Assembly: GCA_031266015.1 (NCBI GenBank)
Contig: JAISBU010000070.1
Location: 1-51,330 of the forward strand
Source of the DNA: Prevotellaceae bacterium
Lineage (GTDB): Bacteria; Bacteroidota; Bacteroidia; Bacteroidales; UBA932
Reading direction: 5' to 3'
DNA: 51,330 nucleotides
The notes beneath the pieces were generated by a model. The model made no database searches, was not told the origin of the DNA, and saw nothing but the letters and a program-made list of their open reading frames with translations. Positions 39,230-47,016 of the stretch are shown one piece after another (position 1 is the stretch's first letter; each line of letters starts with the position of its first letter). Made by a program: the position numbers and the translations under genes.

Positions 39230-39571
39230 CTATTCCTCCTTGCTTTTTTTGTTATTCCTGCGCCGATCTGCGTACTCAATGGCATCCTTATCCAGCTTGA
39301 AAGTCAGGAAGCGGATTACGCGCTCATTGCGGCGGTAGTCGGTTTCCAATTTTTCGATCAGAGCGCCCTCTGCTTGGAATTCCATCATTGCGTAAAACGC
39401 AGTTGACTTTTTTTGGATAGGGTAAGCAAGTTTTTTCAAGCCCCAATTTTCTTCATTGGTAACCTTACCTCCATTGTCCGTAATCAATGTACGGAACTTG
39501 TCAACCGCTTCCTTTACCTGTGGCTCAGATAAAACGGGAGTTAAAATGAAAACGGTTTCGTAATGGTTCAT
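39230..39571 (-). CDS. rpsF: 30S ribosomal protein bS6
   Basis: bS6 is the platform protein that binds 16S rRNA with bS18. The 113-residue protein begins [16 protein letters not shown], the typical S6 opening, with [17 protein letters not shown] in the middle and [17 protein letters not shown] near the end, followed by a basic tail. No Shine-Dalgarno site precedes it. It is first in the operon behind the promoter at 39610-39640. Confidence 0.98.
   Translation of the reverse strand: MNHYETVFILTPVLSEPQVKEAVDKFRTLITDNGGKVTNEENWGLKKLAYPIQKKSTAFYAMMEFQAEGALIEKLETDYRRNERVIRFLTFKLDKDAIEYADRRRNNKKSKEE
39235..39240 (-). promoter_or_regulatory. Strong Shine-Dalgarno site of rpsR inside rpsF end
   Basis: AGGAGG, seven bases before the rpsR ATG, overlaps the last sense codons (K-E-E) of rpsF. 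In Bacteroidota the anti-Shine-Dalgarno end of 16S rRNA is normally sequestered by bS21, bS18 and bS6, so a strong site on the bS18 gene may serve feedback control (inference). Confidence 0.8.
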
Positions 39572-39609
39572 AATAAAACGTTAATAAAAAATGGTTTATT
39601 TTGAGCGTG

Positions 39610-39640
39610 CAAAGATAGCTATTTATCTCAAGCCTACAAG
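39610..39640 (-). promoter_or_regulatory. rpsF operon promoter
   Basis: On the minus strand CTTG (plus 39637-39640) and TATCTTTG (plus 39610-39617) are 19 bases apart, matching -33 TTTG / -7 TAnnTTTG with one deviation at -33. The predicted leader is about 33 bases. Confidence 0.75.
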
Positions 39641-39700
39641 TTTTTCTCCTGTTTTTTTGCAAAATAATTCTTAGGCTCTCATGTTTTAGGCAGAAAATTG

Positions 39701-39708
39701 TATCTTTG
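39701..39708 (+). promoter_or_regulatory. Probable guaB promoter, -7 element
   Basis: TATCTTTG matches TAnnTTTG and lies 123 bases before the guaB ATG. No good TTTG is seen at -33. The leader contains one copy of the GTCATGCTGAGCTTGTCGAA repeat (39761-39780). Confidence 0.5.
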
Positions 39709-39831
39709 TAAGAATATAGCGGAAGGAACAAAGCTGTTGGCAGTTAGGCCGTAGTGCGTTGTCATGCTGAGCTTGTCGAAGCGTGTGGCGGTGGAAATTT
39801 GGAATCTAAAACCAGAAACCTCTGAGTAATT

Positions 39832-41313
39832 ATGTCATTTTTTGAAGAACGTGCTGCTACCGAGGGACTTACCTTTGACGATGTGCTGCTGCAGCCGGAC
39901 TACGCGGAGGTGCTGCCGCGCGAGGTGAGCATTGCTACCCGTTTTACCCGTAACATTACCATCAACGCGCCTATTGTGTCGGCTGCTATGGATACGGTTA
40001 CCGAGGCTGCCTTGGCCATTGCCATTGCCCGCGAGGGTGGTATCGGCATTATTCACAAAAACATGACCATTGAGCGGCAAGCCAAGCAGGTGCGCGCCGT
40101 TAAGCGTGCTGAGAATGGTATGATATACAATCCGCTTACCATTTCGCCAAATGCAACGGTACAGGATGCCCTGCGCATAATGCGTGAGAATAAAATCGGC
40201 GGTATTCCGGTGGTGGAGGGAGATAAAAAGCTGGCAGGTATTGTTACCAACCGTGACCTGCGCTTTGAGGACAACATGCAACGTCCTGTCAGTGAGGTTA
40301 TGACGCAGCAGGATAAGCTTATTACCATTAGCGATAAGAAGTTTACCAGCCTTGAGGCCGTATCGGAAATTTTGCGCAAGTATAAGATTGAGAAGCTGCC
40401 CGTAGTAAGCGAAACCAATGGTACGCTGCTTGGTCTTTTTACATTTAAGGACTTAACCAAGGTTAAGGATAATCCCAACGCCAGCAAGGATGGAAAAGGC
40501 CGCTTGCGGGTGGCCGCAGGTGTTGGTGTTACCGCGGATGCCATGCAGCGCATTGCAGCGCTGGTAAAGGCGGAGGTTGACGCCATTGCCGTTGATACCG
40601 CTCATGGACACTCAAAAGGCGTTGCCGTTTTGCTGCAGGAAGTAAAAAAGACTTATCCTAAGCTGGAGGTTGTAGCAGGTAATGTGGCCACTGCCGCTGC
40701 CGCTATTATGCTGGTAGAGGCCGGAGCGGATGCCGTTAAGGTTGGCATTGGGCCGGGCTCTATTTGCACCACCCGTGTTATTGCCGGCGTGGGAGTTCCG
40801 CAGCTGTCTGCTATTTACAACGTTGCGCAGGCGCTCAAGGGCACAGGAGTTCCGCTTATTGCCGATGGTGGTATTCGCTATTCCGGTGATATGGTGAAAG
40901 CGCTTGCTGCCGGAGCTGATTGCATTATGGCGGGATCGTTGTTTGCGGGAGCGGAGGAGTCGCCAGGGGAAACCGTAATTTACAACGGGCGCAAGTTTAA
41001 AACATACCGAGGCATGGGCTCACTGGAGGCTATGCAGCAGGGCTCTAAGGATAGATATTTTCAGGCCAACGAGAGCGATATTGCAAAGTTAGTGCCGGAA
41101 GGTATTGCCGGTCGTGTGCCGCACAAAGGTATGCTATCGGAGATTATTTACCAGATGATTGGCGGTTTGCGGGCAGGCATGTTTTACTGCGGTGCAAAAA
41201 ATATTGAGGCGCTTAAAAAGGCAAAATTTGTGCGCATTACCGGCTCGGGGATGACAGAGAGCCATCCGCACGATGTTACCGTAACAAGCGAGGCGCCAAA
41301 CTATAGCCGGTAA
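39832..41313 (+). CDS. guaB: IMP dehydrogenase
   Basis: This enzyme oxidises IMP to XMP with NAD, the committed step of guanine nucleotide synthesis. The 493 residues form a TIM barrel interrupted by two CBS domains (about 95-215). The active-site loop is GPGSICTTR with catalytic C312, followed by [11 protein letters not shown] and the mobile flap region RYFQ. The C-terminal GRVPHKGML segment contributes to substrate binding. Length is typical. It is upstream of two periplasmic foldases on the same strand, a frequent order in Bacteroidales. Confidence 0.98.
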   Translation: MSFFEERAATEGLTFDDVLLQPDYAEVLPREVSIATRFTRNITINAPIVSAAMDTVTEAALAIAIAREGGIGIIHKNMTIERQAKQVRAVKRAENGMIYNPLTISPNATVQDALRIMRENKIGGIPVVEGDKKLAGIVTNRDLRFEDNMQRPVSEVMTQQDKLITISDKKFTSLEAVSEILRKYKIEKLPVVSETNGTLLGLFTFKDLTKVKDNPNASKDGKGRLRVAAGVGVTADAMQRIAALVKAEVDAIAVDTAHGHSKGVAVLLQEVKKTYPKLEVVAGNVATAAAAIMLVEAGADAVKVGIGPGSICTTRVIAGVGVPQLSAIYNVAQALKGTGVPLIADGGIRYSGDMVKALAAGADCIMAGSLFAGAEESPGETVIYNGRKFKTYRGMGSLEAMQQGSKDRYFQANESDIAKLVPEGIAGRVPHKGMLSEIIYQMIGGLRAGMFYCGAKNIEALKKAKFVRITGSGMTESHPHDVTVTSEAPNYSR

Positions 41314-41323
41314 GCTGTGCGCT

Positions 41324-41346
41324 GTCACCCTGAGCTTGTCGAAAGG
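41324..41346 (+). repeat. GTCA..CTGAGCTTGTCGAA repeat copy
   Basis: This copy of the dispersed repeat sits between guaB and the next gene. Other copies are at 39761-39780, 43768-43788 and, inverted, 45042-45058. The last two bracket the repeat island between surA and the OstA-like gene. Confidence 0.6.
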
Positions 41347-41438
41347 CACGATGAGGTCAATATTAAACTACTGATAATGAGATGTTTAGCCTTGCTCGGT
41401 ATGATGACGGATAGAATTAAAGTATAGCCACTATTGTA

Positions 41439-42293
41439 ATGATTTGTTCTAAAAAAATACTCCTTATCGCAAGCTTGCCCTTGTTGGTTTCGGCCTGTAA
41501 ATACTTGCCCGGAAGCAATGAACCCTTGGCAAAGGTGGGTAACAAGACGTTGTACCAATCGGATTTGGGAGATATTTACCCTAAAAATGCCGATAAGGCG
41601 GATAGCGTAATTATTCTGAAGGATTATGTGAACGCCTGGTGTAAAAAGGAGCTCCTGATACAGCAAGCTGAAGATAACCTGAGCACAGCGCAAAAGGATG
41701 TTAGCCGACAGCTGGAGGACTATCGCGCTTCGCTTTTGATTTATCGCTATGAACAGGAGTATATAGAACAACGCTTGAACAAGAAGGTGAGCGACGCAGA
41801 AATAGAGGCATTTTACAATACGAATAAGTCCTCGTTCGTTCTGTCTACGCCCTTGGTAAACGTTCTGTTTATCAAGTTGAAAAAGAATACTCCATACCTT
41901 GATAAGATAAAAAAGTTGTACACTTCCAATAAGCCGGAAGACCGTACAACCTTGGAAGAGCTGTGCTTGCAGGTTGCCCTTAAGTATGATTTCTTCAACG
42001 AGAAATGGGTGGAGTTGAATGATATCGTTCGTGATTTGCCAAAGGGTAAAAAGTATGAGGATATGGCGGTGGCCAACCGCAAAATTGAGGTTGAAGATGC
42101 GCAGTACGTGTACCTGATCGCCATTCGTGGTTATTTGCCTCGGGGAACTATATCCCCTCTGGATTACGAGAGTGACAATATCAAGAATTTGATTATAAAT
42201 AAGCGTAAGCAAGACATGATTGGCACGCTGGAGGAGCATATTTTCGCCGATGGCAAAAAGGAAAATCGTGTAACTATTTTCATTGATGAGTAG
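41439..42293 (+). CDS. Peptidyl-prolyl isomerase-like lipoprotein (PrsA/SurA family)
   Basis: This 284-residue lipoprotein has signal LIASLPLLVSAC with lipobox VSAC, then a SurA_N/PrsA-like helical region (about 30-115: LAKVGNKTLYQSDL, YVNAWCKKELLI) and a helical C-terminal part. A rotamase core is not clearly preserved: the usual GGxLG block is absent, so it is probably a non-catalytic chaperone of the periplasm. It lies eleven bases before the SurA homologue, so the two should be co-expressed and act on outer membrane protein folding. Confidence 0.8.
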   Translation: MICSKKILLIASLPLLVSACKYLPGSNEPLAKVGNKTLYQSDLGDIYPKNADKADSVIILKDYVNAWCKKELLIQQAEDNLSTAQKDVSRQLEDYRASLLIYRYEQEYIEQRLNKKVSDAEIEAFYNTNKSSFVLSTPLVNVLFIKLKKNTPYLDKIKKLYTSNKPEDRTTLEELCLQVALKYDFFNEKWVELNDIVRDLPKGKKYEDMAVANRKIEVEDAQYVYLIAIRGYLPRGTISPLDYESDNIKNLIINKRKQDMIGTLEEHIFADGKKENRVTIFIDE

Positions 42294-42304
42294 CATAAAA
42301 AAAA

Positions 42305-43648
42305 ATGTATAAAAAGTTGATTTTATCTATGCTGCTGCTCCTGGCAGCTCGCTCTTCTTTTAGTGGGCCAAGCGTGCTGGACGAGGTGGCAGCTGTGGTG
42401 GGGAATGAGGTTATACTGGGCTCGGATTTGGAGCAGGAAATACTTCAGCAAAAGGCGCAGGGGCGTTTAGATGATGAGCAGCTGCGCTGCGAAGTTTTTG
42501 AGCAGCTGCTTATTCAAAAGTTACTTTTGGCGCAGGCTCGCCTGGATAGCTTGCAGGTAAACGATATGGCCGTTACGCAGGAAGTTGACCACAGGATTAG
42601 GTTTTTTACCACCCAGCTGGGTGGAGCTCCCGAGGTAGAAAAGTACTTTGGTAAGCCCATGTACCAAATACGTGAAGACCTTAAGGTTTACGTAACGGAG
42701 AAAAACCTCACGCAACAAATGCAGCAAAAGATTGTAAAAGACGTGTACGTAACCCCGAATGACGTTACCGTTTTTTACCGGTCACAGGCAGCGGATAGCC
42801 TGCCGATAATTCCAGAACAGTTTGTAATACAGCAAATTGCACGCTATCCACCATCGGGTAGCGAGGCCCGTTTTCAGGTGCGTGAAAAGTTGCTGGAGCT
42901 ACGTGAGCGAGTGCTGAATGGTGAGAAATTTGCTACGTTGGCTATCCTTTATTCGGAAGATCCGGGTTCGGCAAAGCGTGGGGGAGAGCTGGGCTTACGC
43001 TCTCGTGACGAGCTGGTAAAGCAGTTCTCGGATGTTGCCTTCTCTCTTAAACCGGGACAGGTATCGCAGATTGTAGAAACTGAATTTGGCTTCCACGTTA
43101 TTCAGCTTATCGAAAAAAAAGGCGACCAGGCCAACCTTCGTCACATACTGATGAAGCCAAAATTCTCGTCTGAGACACAACGGCGCGCTACGCAGCTGTT
43201 GGATAGCGTTGCCATGTTTATACGTGCCGACAGCTTCTCATTTGAGCGTGCGGCATTACGTTTTTCAGAGGATAAGGCTACTCGTTTAAATGGCGGCTAC
43301 GTAGTCAACCAGCAGGCGCAAGCTACACGTTTTGACAAAGACCAGCTGGCGCCAACCGATTATTTCGTGCTGCGCAATATGAAGGTGGGCGATGTGTCGG
43401 CCCCCTTTGAAGCTAAGGATTTGACGGGTAATGATATTTTCAAGATTATTAAGCTGAAGCAGCTGATACCGTCGCACCGCGCCAACATGGAGCATGACTA
43501 TGGTACCATACACGATATGGCTAAGCAAAAACAGCAGGAGGAGGTGTTTGAAAAATGGCTGAAAGACAGGATTCAATCGGCCATAATCATAATATCCAAT
43601 CCGGCTATGGCAAGCTGCAAGTATGAGCACGAAGGCTGGGTGAAGTAG
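42305..43648 (+). CDS. surA: Periplasmic chaperone/peptidyl-prolyl isomerase SurA
   Basis: SurA escorts outer membrane proteins through the periplasm. The 447 residues have a signal peptide (about 1-20), SurA_N chaperone domain opening DEVAAVVGNEVILGSDLEQE, then two parvulin domains: the first with SEDPGSAKRGGELG and GFHVIQLIEKK (about 215-265), the second from about 275 (LRHILMKP) with a weaker core (SEDKATRLNGGYV). C-terminal residues return to the chaperone fold. The gene follows the PPIase-like lipoprotein by eleven bases. Downstream synteny with an OstA-like gene is interrupted here by a repeat island. Confidence 0.93.
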   Translation: MYKKLILSMLLLLAARSSFSGPSVLDEVAAVVGNEVILGSDLEQEILQQKAQGRLDDEQLRCEVFEQLLIQKLLLAQARLDSLQVNDMAVTQEVDHRIRFFTTQLGGAPEVEKYFGKPMYQIREDLKVYVTEKNLTQQMQQKIVKDVYVTPNDVTVFYRSQAADSLPIIPEQFVIQQIARYPPSGSEARFQVREKLLELRERVLNGEKFATLAILYSEDPGSAKRGGELGLRSRDELVKQFSDVAFSLKPGQVSQIVETEFGFHVIQLIEKKGDQANLRHILMKPKFSSETQRRATQLLDSVAMFIRADSFSFERAALRFSEDKATRLNGGYVVNQQAQATRFDKDQLAPTDYFVLRNMKVGDVSAPFEAKDLTGNDIFKIIKLKQLIPSHRANMEHDYGTIHDMAKQKQQEEVFEKWLKDRIQSAIIIISNPAMASCKYEHEGWVK

Positions 43649-43890
43649 ACTGTAAGTTACATACTTTAACTTGCGATGTGCGATGCTCGGTCCCTGCCAT
43701 ACTTCGCTCGGTAATATATTGAATTTGAGGCTCTTAGCTCAGGGTAACAATTCGCAGTGCGCGTGTTGCCATCCTGAGCTTGTCGAAGTGTCTCAGATTT
43801 GCGCAATGATGATACATTATCACACCATGGGTTGCTTTGCTTTGCTAGCAATTGTAAATCGTCAATCGTATTTCGTTCTTTGAAAAATTT

Positions 43891-44285
43891 TTAAGAGGGG
43901 TGAGTAAGCAAATGGGAGTCCACGAAGGAAAGATGAGCGTTTTGAAGGTGGTACTATTTTTTTGCCGCTCGCAAGAGAGGTCTTGATAATTTCAGTAGCC
44001 CACTGTAAGTCCTTTTTCAAGGGAGCAGTTTACTTTGCCAGCGGCTACTGGTTGCGTTAGGGTGTCTTCTTCCCTGCTCCGGGCTACCGTAACAACACCA
44101 ATGGAGCGCTCACCAGCCAGGGCGCGAACGGGAACAACTGGAGCAGTACGCAGGTTAGCGCTCCTAACGGTTACTTCCTGACCTTCAACAGTGGAGCCAG
44201 CAACCCGGCCAACAATAACAGTAAGGCGTACGGCCTCCCCGTTCGCTGCGTCCAAGAAATTATCCCCCATGCTCCCCCCTTTTAA
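43891..44285 (+). repeat. Long direct repeat, copy 1
   Basis: This unit of about 395 bases begins TTAAGAGGGGTGAGTAA and ends in a C-run and TTTTAA. Copy 2 (44415-44807) is nearly identical, with substitutions and small indels. The first 170 bases have no recognised coding content; the last 225 encode a FISUMP-like C-terminus. Confidence 0.9.
44061..44285 (+). pseudogene. FISUMP C-terminal fragment 1, DGR variable-region-like
   Basis: Read in the frame starting at 44061, the sequence gives GVFFPAPGYRNNTNGAL, then NWSSTQVSAPNGYFL, SNPANNNSKAYGLPVRCVQE and a TAA stop at 44283. This is the C-terminal end of the Fibrobacter succinogenes major paralogous (FISUMP/TIGR02145) domain, a C-type-lectin-like fold often used as the variable protein of diversity-generating retroelements. 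An in-frame TAG at 44058 cuts it off from any upstream coding sequence, so it is a fragment. Diversified positions use NNC-type codons (AAC, ACC, AGC, TAC), as expected from an AAC-rich template. Confidence 0.75.
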
Positions 44286-44414
44286 CAATGCATAACTAGT
44301 AGTTGATAATTAGGATGCTGTGAGAGTGCGACGTGATTAGTTAAAGATTGAAAATGAAAAATTAAAAATTATCAACCGCCAACTATGAATTGTAAATTAT
44401 TAATTATGAATCAT

Positions 44415-44807
44415 TTAAGAGGGGTGAGTAAAAATGGGAGTCCACGCAGGAGAGATGAGCGTTTTGAAGGTGGCGCTGTTTTTTGCCGCTCGCAAGAGAG
44501 GTCTTGATAATTTCAGTAGCCCACTGTACACCCTTTTTTCAAGGGAGCAGTTTACTTTACTAGCGGCTACTGGTTGCGTTAGAGTGTCTTCTTCCCTGCT
44601 ACGGGTCGCCGTAGCCCCGCCGACGGAGCGCTCCTCTACCAGGGCACGAACGGGTACAACTGGAGCAGTACGCAGGTTAGCGCTCCTAACGGTTACTTCC
44701 TGAACTTCAACAGTGGAGCCAGCAACCCGGCCGACAATAACAGTAAGGCGTTCGGCTTCCCCGTTCGCTGCGTCCAAGAAATTATCCCCCACGCTCCCCC
44801 TTTTTGA
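44415..44807 (+). repeat. Long direct repeat, copy 2
   Basis: This second unit matches 43891-44285 along its whole length. The 5' part differs by scattered substitutions and a few indels, while in the 3' part differences gather at codon positions 1 and 2 of the FISUMP frame. An 89-codon ORF in another frame (44434-44703) spans the unit but matches no family and is broken in copy 1, so it is not called a gene. Confidence 0.9.
44583..44807 (+). pseudogene. FISUMP C-terminal fragment 2, DGR variable-region-like
   Basis: The frame from 44583 reads SVFFPATGRRSPADGALL, then NWSSTQVSAPNGYFLNF, SNPADNNSKAFGFPVRCVQE and stops at TGA 44805. Compared with fragment 1 over 64 codons there are 20 base differences: 11 at codon position 1, 7 at position 2, 2 at position 3; 15 have A in one of the two copies. 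The invariant 3' end GTTCGCTGCGTCCAAGAA could be the initiation-of-mutagenic-homology side. As in copy 1 a TAG (44580) precedes the frame, so this is not a full gene. Confidence 0.75.
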
Positions 44808-44835
44808 TAGTGCATAATTAATAATTAAATTATAT

Positions 44836-44870
44836 TCAAGAAGTTATCCCCCATACTCCCCCTTTTTTAA
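44836..44870 (+). repeat. Third partial repeat tail
   Basis: This 35-base stretch matches the 3' end of both long repeats (CAAGAAnTTATCCCCCATnCTCCCCC...TTTTAA region). It shows that at least three units, or a duplicated 3' boundary, once existed here. Confidence 0.75.
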
Positions 44871-45102
44871 CTGGGCTGTCTTGATTTTAGTTAACTTTGA
44901 AGGTTGAAAGTAGCCTATAACAGCGTTATTGGTAGCGGAGACAAAGAATCCTGACGGTAGAGTAACCGGCATTTTTTGTAACGAGGCTAGCTAATGGGCG
45001 GTAGCTAAGCTAGCTACAGGAAAGGGCTACTCCGCGCCGCGCCCTTCGACAGGCTCAAGTAAATGGTCAATGGTAAATTGCTAAATGGTAAATTTTCAAT
45101 AA

Positions 45103-47016
45103 ATGAGGTTTATCTGTAAAGAAATACCGCTGTTTCTCCTTGCGCTGATGCTGGTGCAACCCTTACCTGCACAGCGCCGACAGGTGGATATTGTTCATGC
45201 GGACGCCATCAAAGGTATGAAGCGTGGAGAGGAGAATATCAGCCGCTTAATTGGTAACGTAAAGCTGTACCACAACGCTACCACCATGACTTGCGACAGC
45301 GCATACTCCTATCCGGATAACCGTTTTGAGGCCTTTGGCAACGTGGTGGTAAACAAGGATACGCTTTGGCTTTACGGCGATTATATGGACTACCAAAGTT
45401 CCACCGATATGGGCAAGGTACGTGGCAAGCTGGTTACCTTGTTTGACGGCGCCACCCGCCTGCGTACGCAGCATCTTGATTTTAACACCTCCACCAACGA
45501 GGCCATCTTTTACAGTGGCGGTACCATTGATAAAGCGACAAACTTGCTGGAAAGCGACAGGGGGCGCTACTTATCCGACCGGAAGCTGGCTATTTTTTAC
45601 GATAAGGTAGAGATGAAGAATGAGGAGTACAGGCTAAAGTCGGACTCTCTGCATTTCTTTACGGAAGAAGAAAGGGCGGTATTTTTCAGGCAAACCTATA
45701 TTTGGAGCGATAGCGGCTTCCTGGCCGGCAAGTATGGCTACTACGACAAGCGGGCAGACCATGTATTTTTGGCAAAAAATGCCTACGTACAAAGTCGCGG
45801 ACAAGAGGCTTGGAGCGATAGCGCGCACTATTACCGTAGCGTAGAAGAGGGCGAATTGTTCGGCAACATTCAGCTGTACGACTCCGCTCAGCACGTTATG
45901 GTATTTGGCGATTACGCAAAGCTATACCAGGCAACCCAGCAGGCGTTTGTTACCGAAAATCCTTCGGCAGCCCTGTTTTCCGATAAGGTAGAGGACGATA
46001 CCATGTTCTTTAGAGCGGATACGCTTAAGCTGCTGAGCGTTCCCAATCCCCTGTACTATGCGCAGGACACGCTGCCGGCGGCAGATTCCATATCCTCCGA
46101 TTCCATATTGCAGCATGTTGCTGTGGCGGATTCCATAAGACCGGTTTTTGCAGATACTGTAGCGCCGACGGCTGCAGATACGGCTAAGCCGGACAGCTTG
46201 CTGCGCTTCTTTGTAGCGTATCCAGAGGTAAGGTTCTTCCACCCGCAGCTGCAAGGACGTTGTGATTCGTTTGTGTACATACAAAAAGATTCGTTGGCGG
46301 AGATGTTCTACGATCCTGTTTTGTGGAACCAGAACAACCAGCTGTCGGCGGAGAAAATTGAAATCCTTCAGAAAAATAATCAAATACATACGATGGAGCT
46401 CATGGAGGCTGCCTTTATTACGGCCGTGGACGATAGCTTGAAGCAGTTTTATAACCAGATAAAAGGTATTAATATTCTTGCCCGCTTCAGGAATAACGAC
46501 CTGTACAAGATAGATGTGTATGGCTCGGGGCAAACGGTGTACTACATGCGCGAGGGCATAAAGCTCTCCGGGGTAAATAAGGCAAGCAGTACAGATATGG
46601 AGATCTTTGTGAAAAATCGTAAAATTCAAAAAATTAACTACATAAGCAACCCCGAATCAACCATTTTACCTCCAAAGCAAATTGAGGTGCAGGAGCTGAT
46701 GCTTAAGGGATTCTCCTGGCGCTCTACGCTGCGTCCTCCCACGCGGCAAAGCGTTTGCTCACGGGTAGTTGTGCCCAGCTTCAGAGCCGAAAGCGCGGCT
46801 ATTCCTCTGCCGCTGTTTACCATTACGAAGCGCATTGACGAGCTTAAAAATACGAATACCCGCTTTGTAATGCCGGGGCCGTACGCCAATCAGCTGGCTT
46901 CGCAACCGGCAGCGGCGCCCGCTTCGGTTGCGAAGCCGGAAAAAATCATGGAGAAGCCCGATGCGAAGCGGCGGCAGCTCAATAAATTCAAACCGGATAA
47001 TGCGCTCGGCAAGTAG
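45103..47016 (+). CDS. OstA/LptA-like envelope protein
   Basis: The 637-residue exported protein has a signal peptide (about 1-23: ICKEIPLFLLALMLVQPLPAQ in pieces) followed by OstA/LptA-type beta-jellyroll repeats (about 30-300: ADAIKGMKRGEENISRLIGNVKLYHN, FEAFGNVVVNKDTLWLYGDYMDY, with short strand pairs about every 20 residues). The family carries lipopolysaccharide across the periplasm. Bacteroidota members are longer than E. coli LptA (185), with an added C-terminal half as here, ending in a proline/alanine-rich basic tail. The usual neighbour order (surA, then OstA-like) supports a role in outer membrane assembly. The start at 45103 gives a good signal peptide. Confidence 0.85.
   Translation: MRFICKEIPLFLLALMLVQPLPAQRRQVDIVHADAIKGMKRGEENISRLIGNVKLYHNATTMTCDSAYSYPDNRFEAFGNVVVNKDTLWLYGDYMDYQSSTDMGKVRGKLVTLFDGATRLRTQHLDFNTSTNEAIFYSGGTIDKATNLLESDRGRYLSDRKLAIFYDKVEMKNEEYRLKSDSLHFFTEEERAVFFRQTYIWSDSGFLAGKYGYYDKRADHVFLAKNAYVQSRGQEAWSDSAHYYRSVEEGELFGNIQLYDSAQHVMVFGDYAKLYQATQQAFVTENPSAALFSDKVEDDTMFFRADTLKLLSVPNPLYYAQDTLPAADSISSDSILQHVAVADSIRPVFADTVAPTAADTAKPDSLLRFFVAYPEVRFFHPQLQGRCDSFVYIQKDSLAEMFYDPVLWNQNNQLSAEKIEILQKNNQIHTMELMEAAFITAVDDSLKQFYNQIKGINILARFRNNDLYKIDVYGSGQTVYYMREGIKLSGVNKASSTDMEIFVKNRKIQKINYISNPESTILPPKQIEVQELMLKGFSWRSTLRPPTRQSVCSRVVVPSFRAESAAIPLPLFTITKRIDELKNTNTRFVMPGPYANQLASQPAAAPASVAKPEKIMEKPDAKRRQLNKFKPDNALGK

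Larger units (their letters stand above)
43649..45102. other. 1454-base repeat island between surA and OstA-like gene
   Basis: No intact gene is seen. The island contains two long direct repeats (43891-44285, 44415-44807), a third partial tail (44836-44870), AT-rich spacers of the AATTATGAATT kind (about 44300-44414 and 44810-44835), and two inverted copies of the dispersed CTGAGCTTGTCGAA repeat at its flanks (43768-43788 and 45042-45058). It separates two genes that are usually close in Bacteroidales, suggesting insertion. Confidence 0.8.

Noticed and set aside
44434-44703. 89-codon ORF in repeat copy 2
   Set aside because: It runs out of frame with the recognisable FISUMP domain, is broken by indels in copy 1 and resembles no family.
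43992-44792. Two minus-strand ORFs (about 98 and 125 codons) across the repeats
   Set aside because: They are antisense shadows of the FISUMP frames; the plus-strand reading gives a recognisable domain.
46928-46999. Earlier start of the DppC-like permease
   Set aside because: The 24 extra codons overlap the OstA-like gene in another frame and encode a basic sequence not typical of the family; the ATG at 47000 is preferred.
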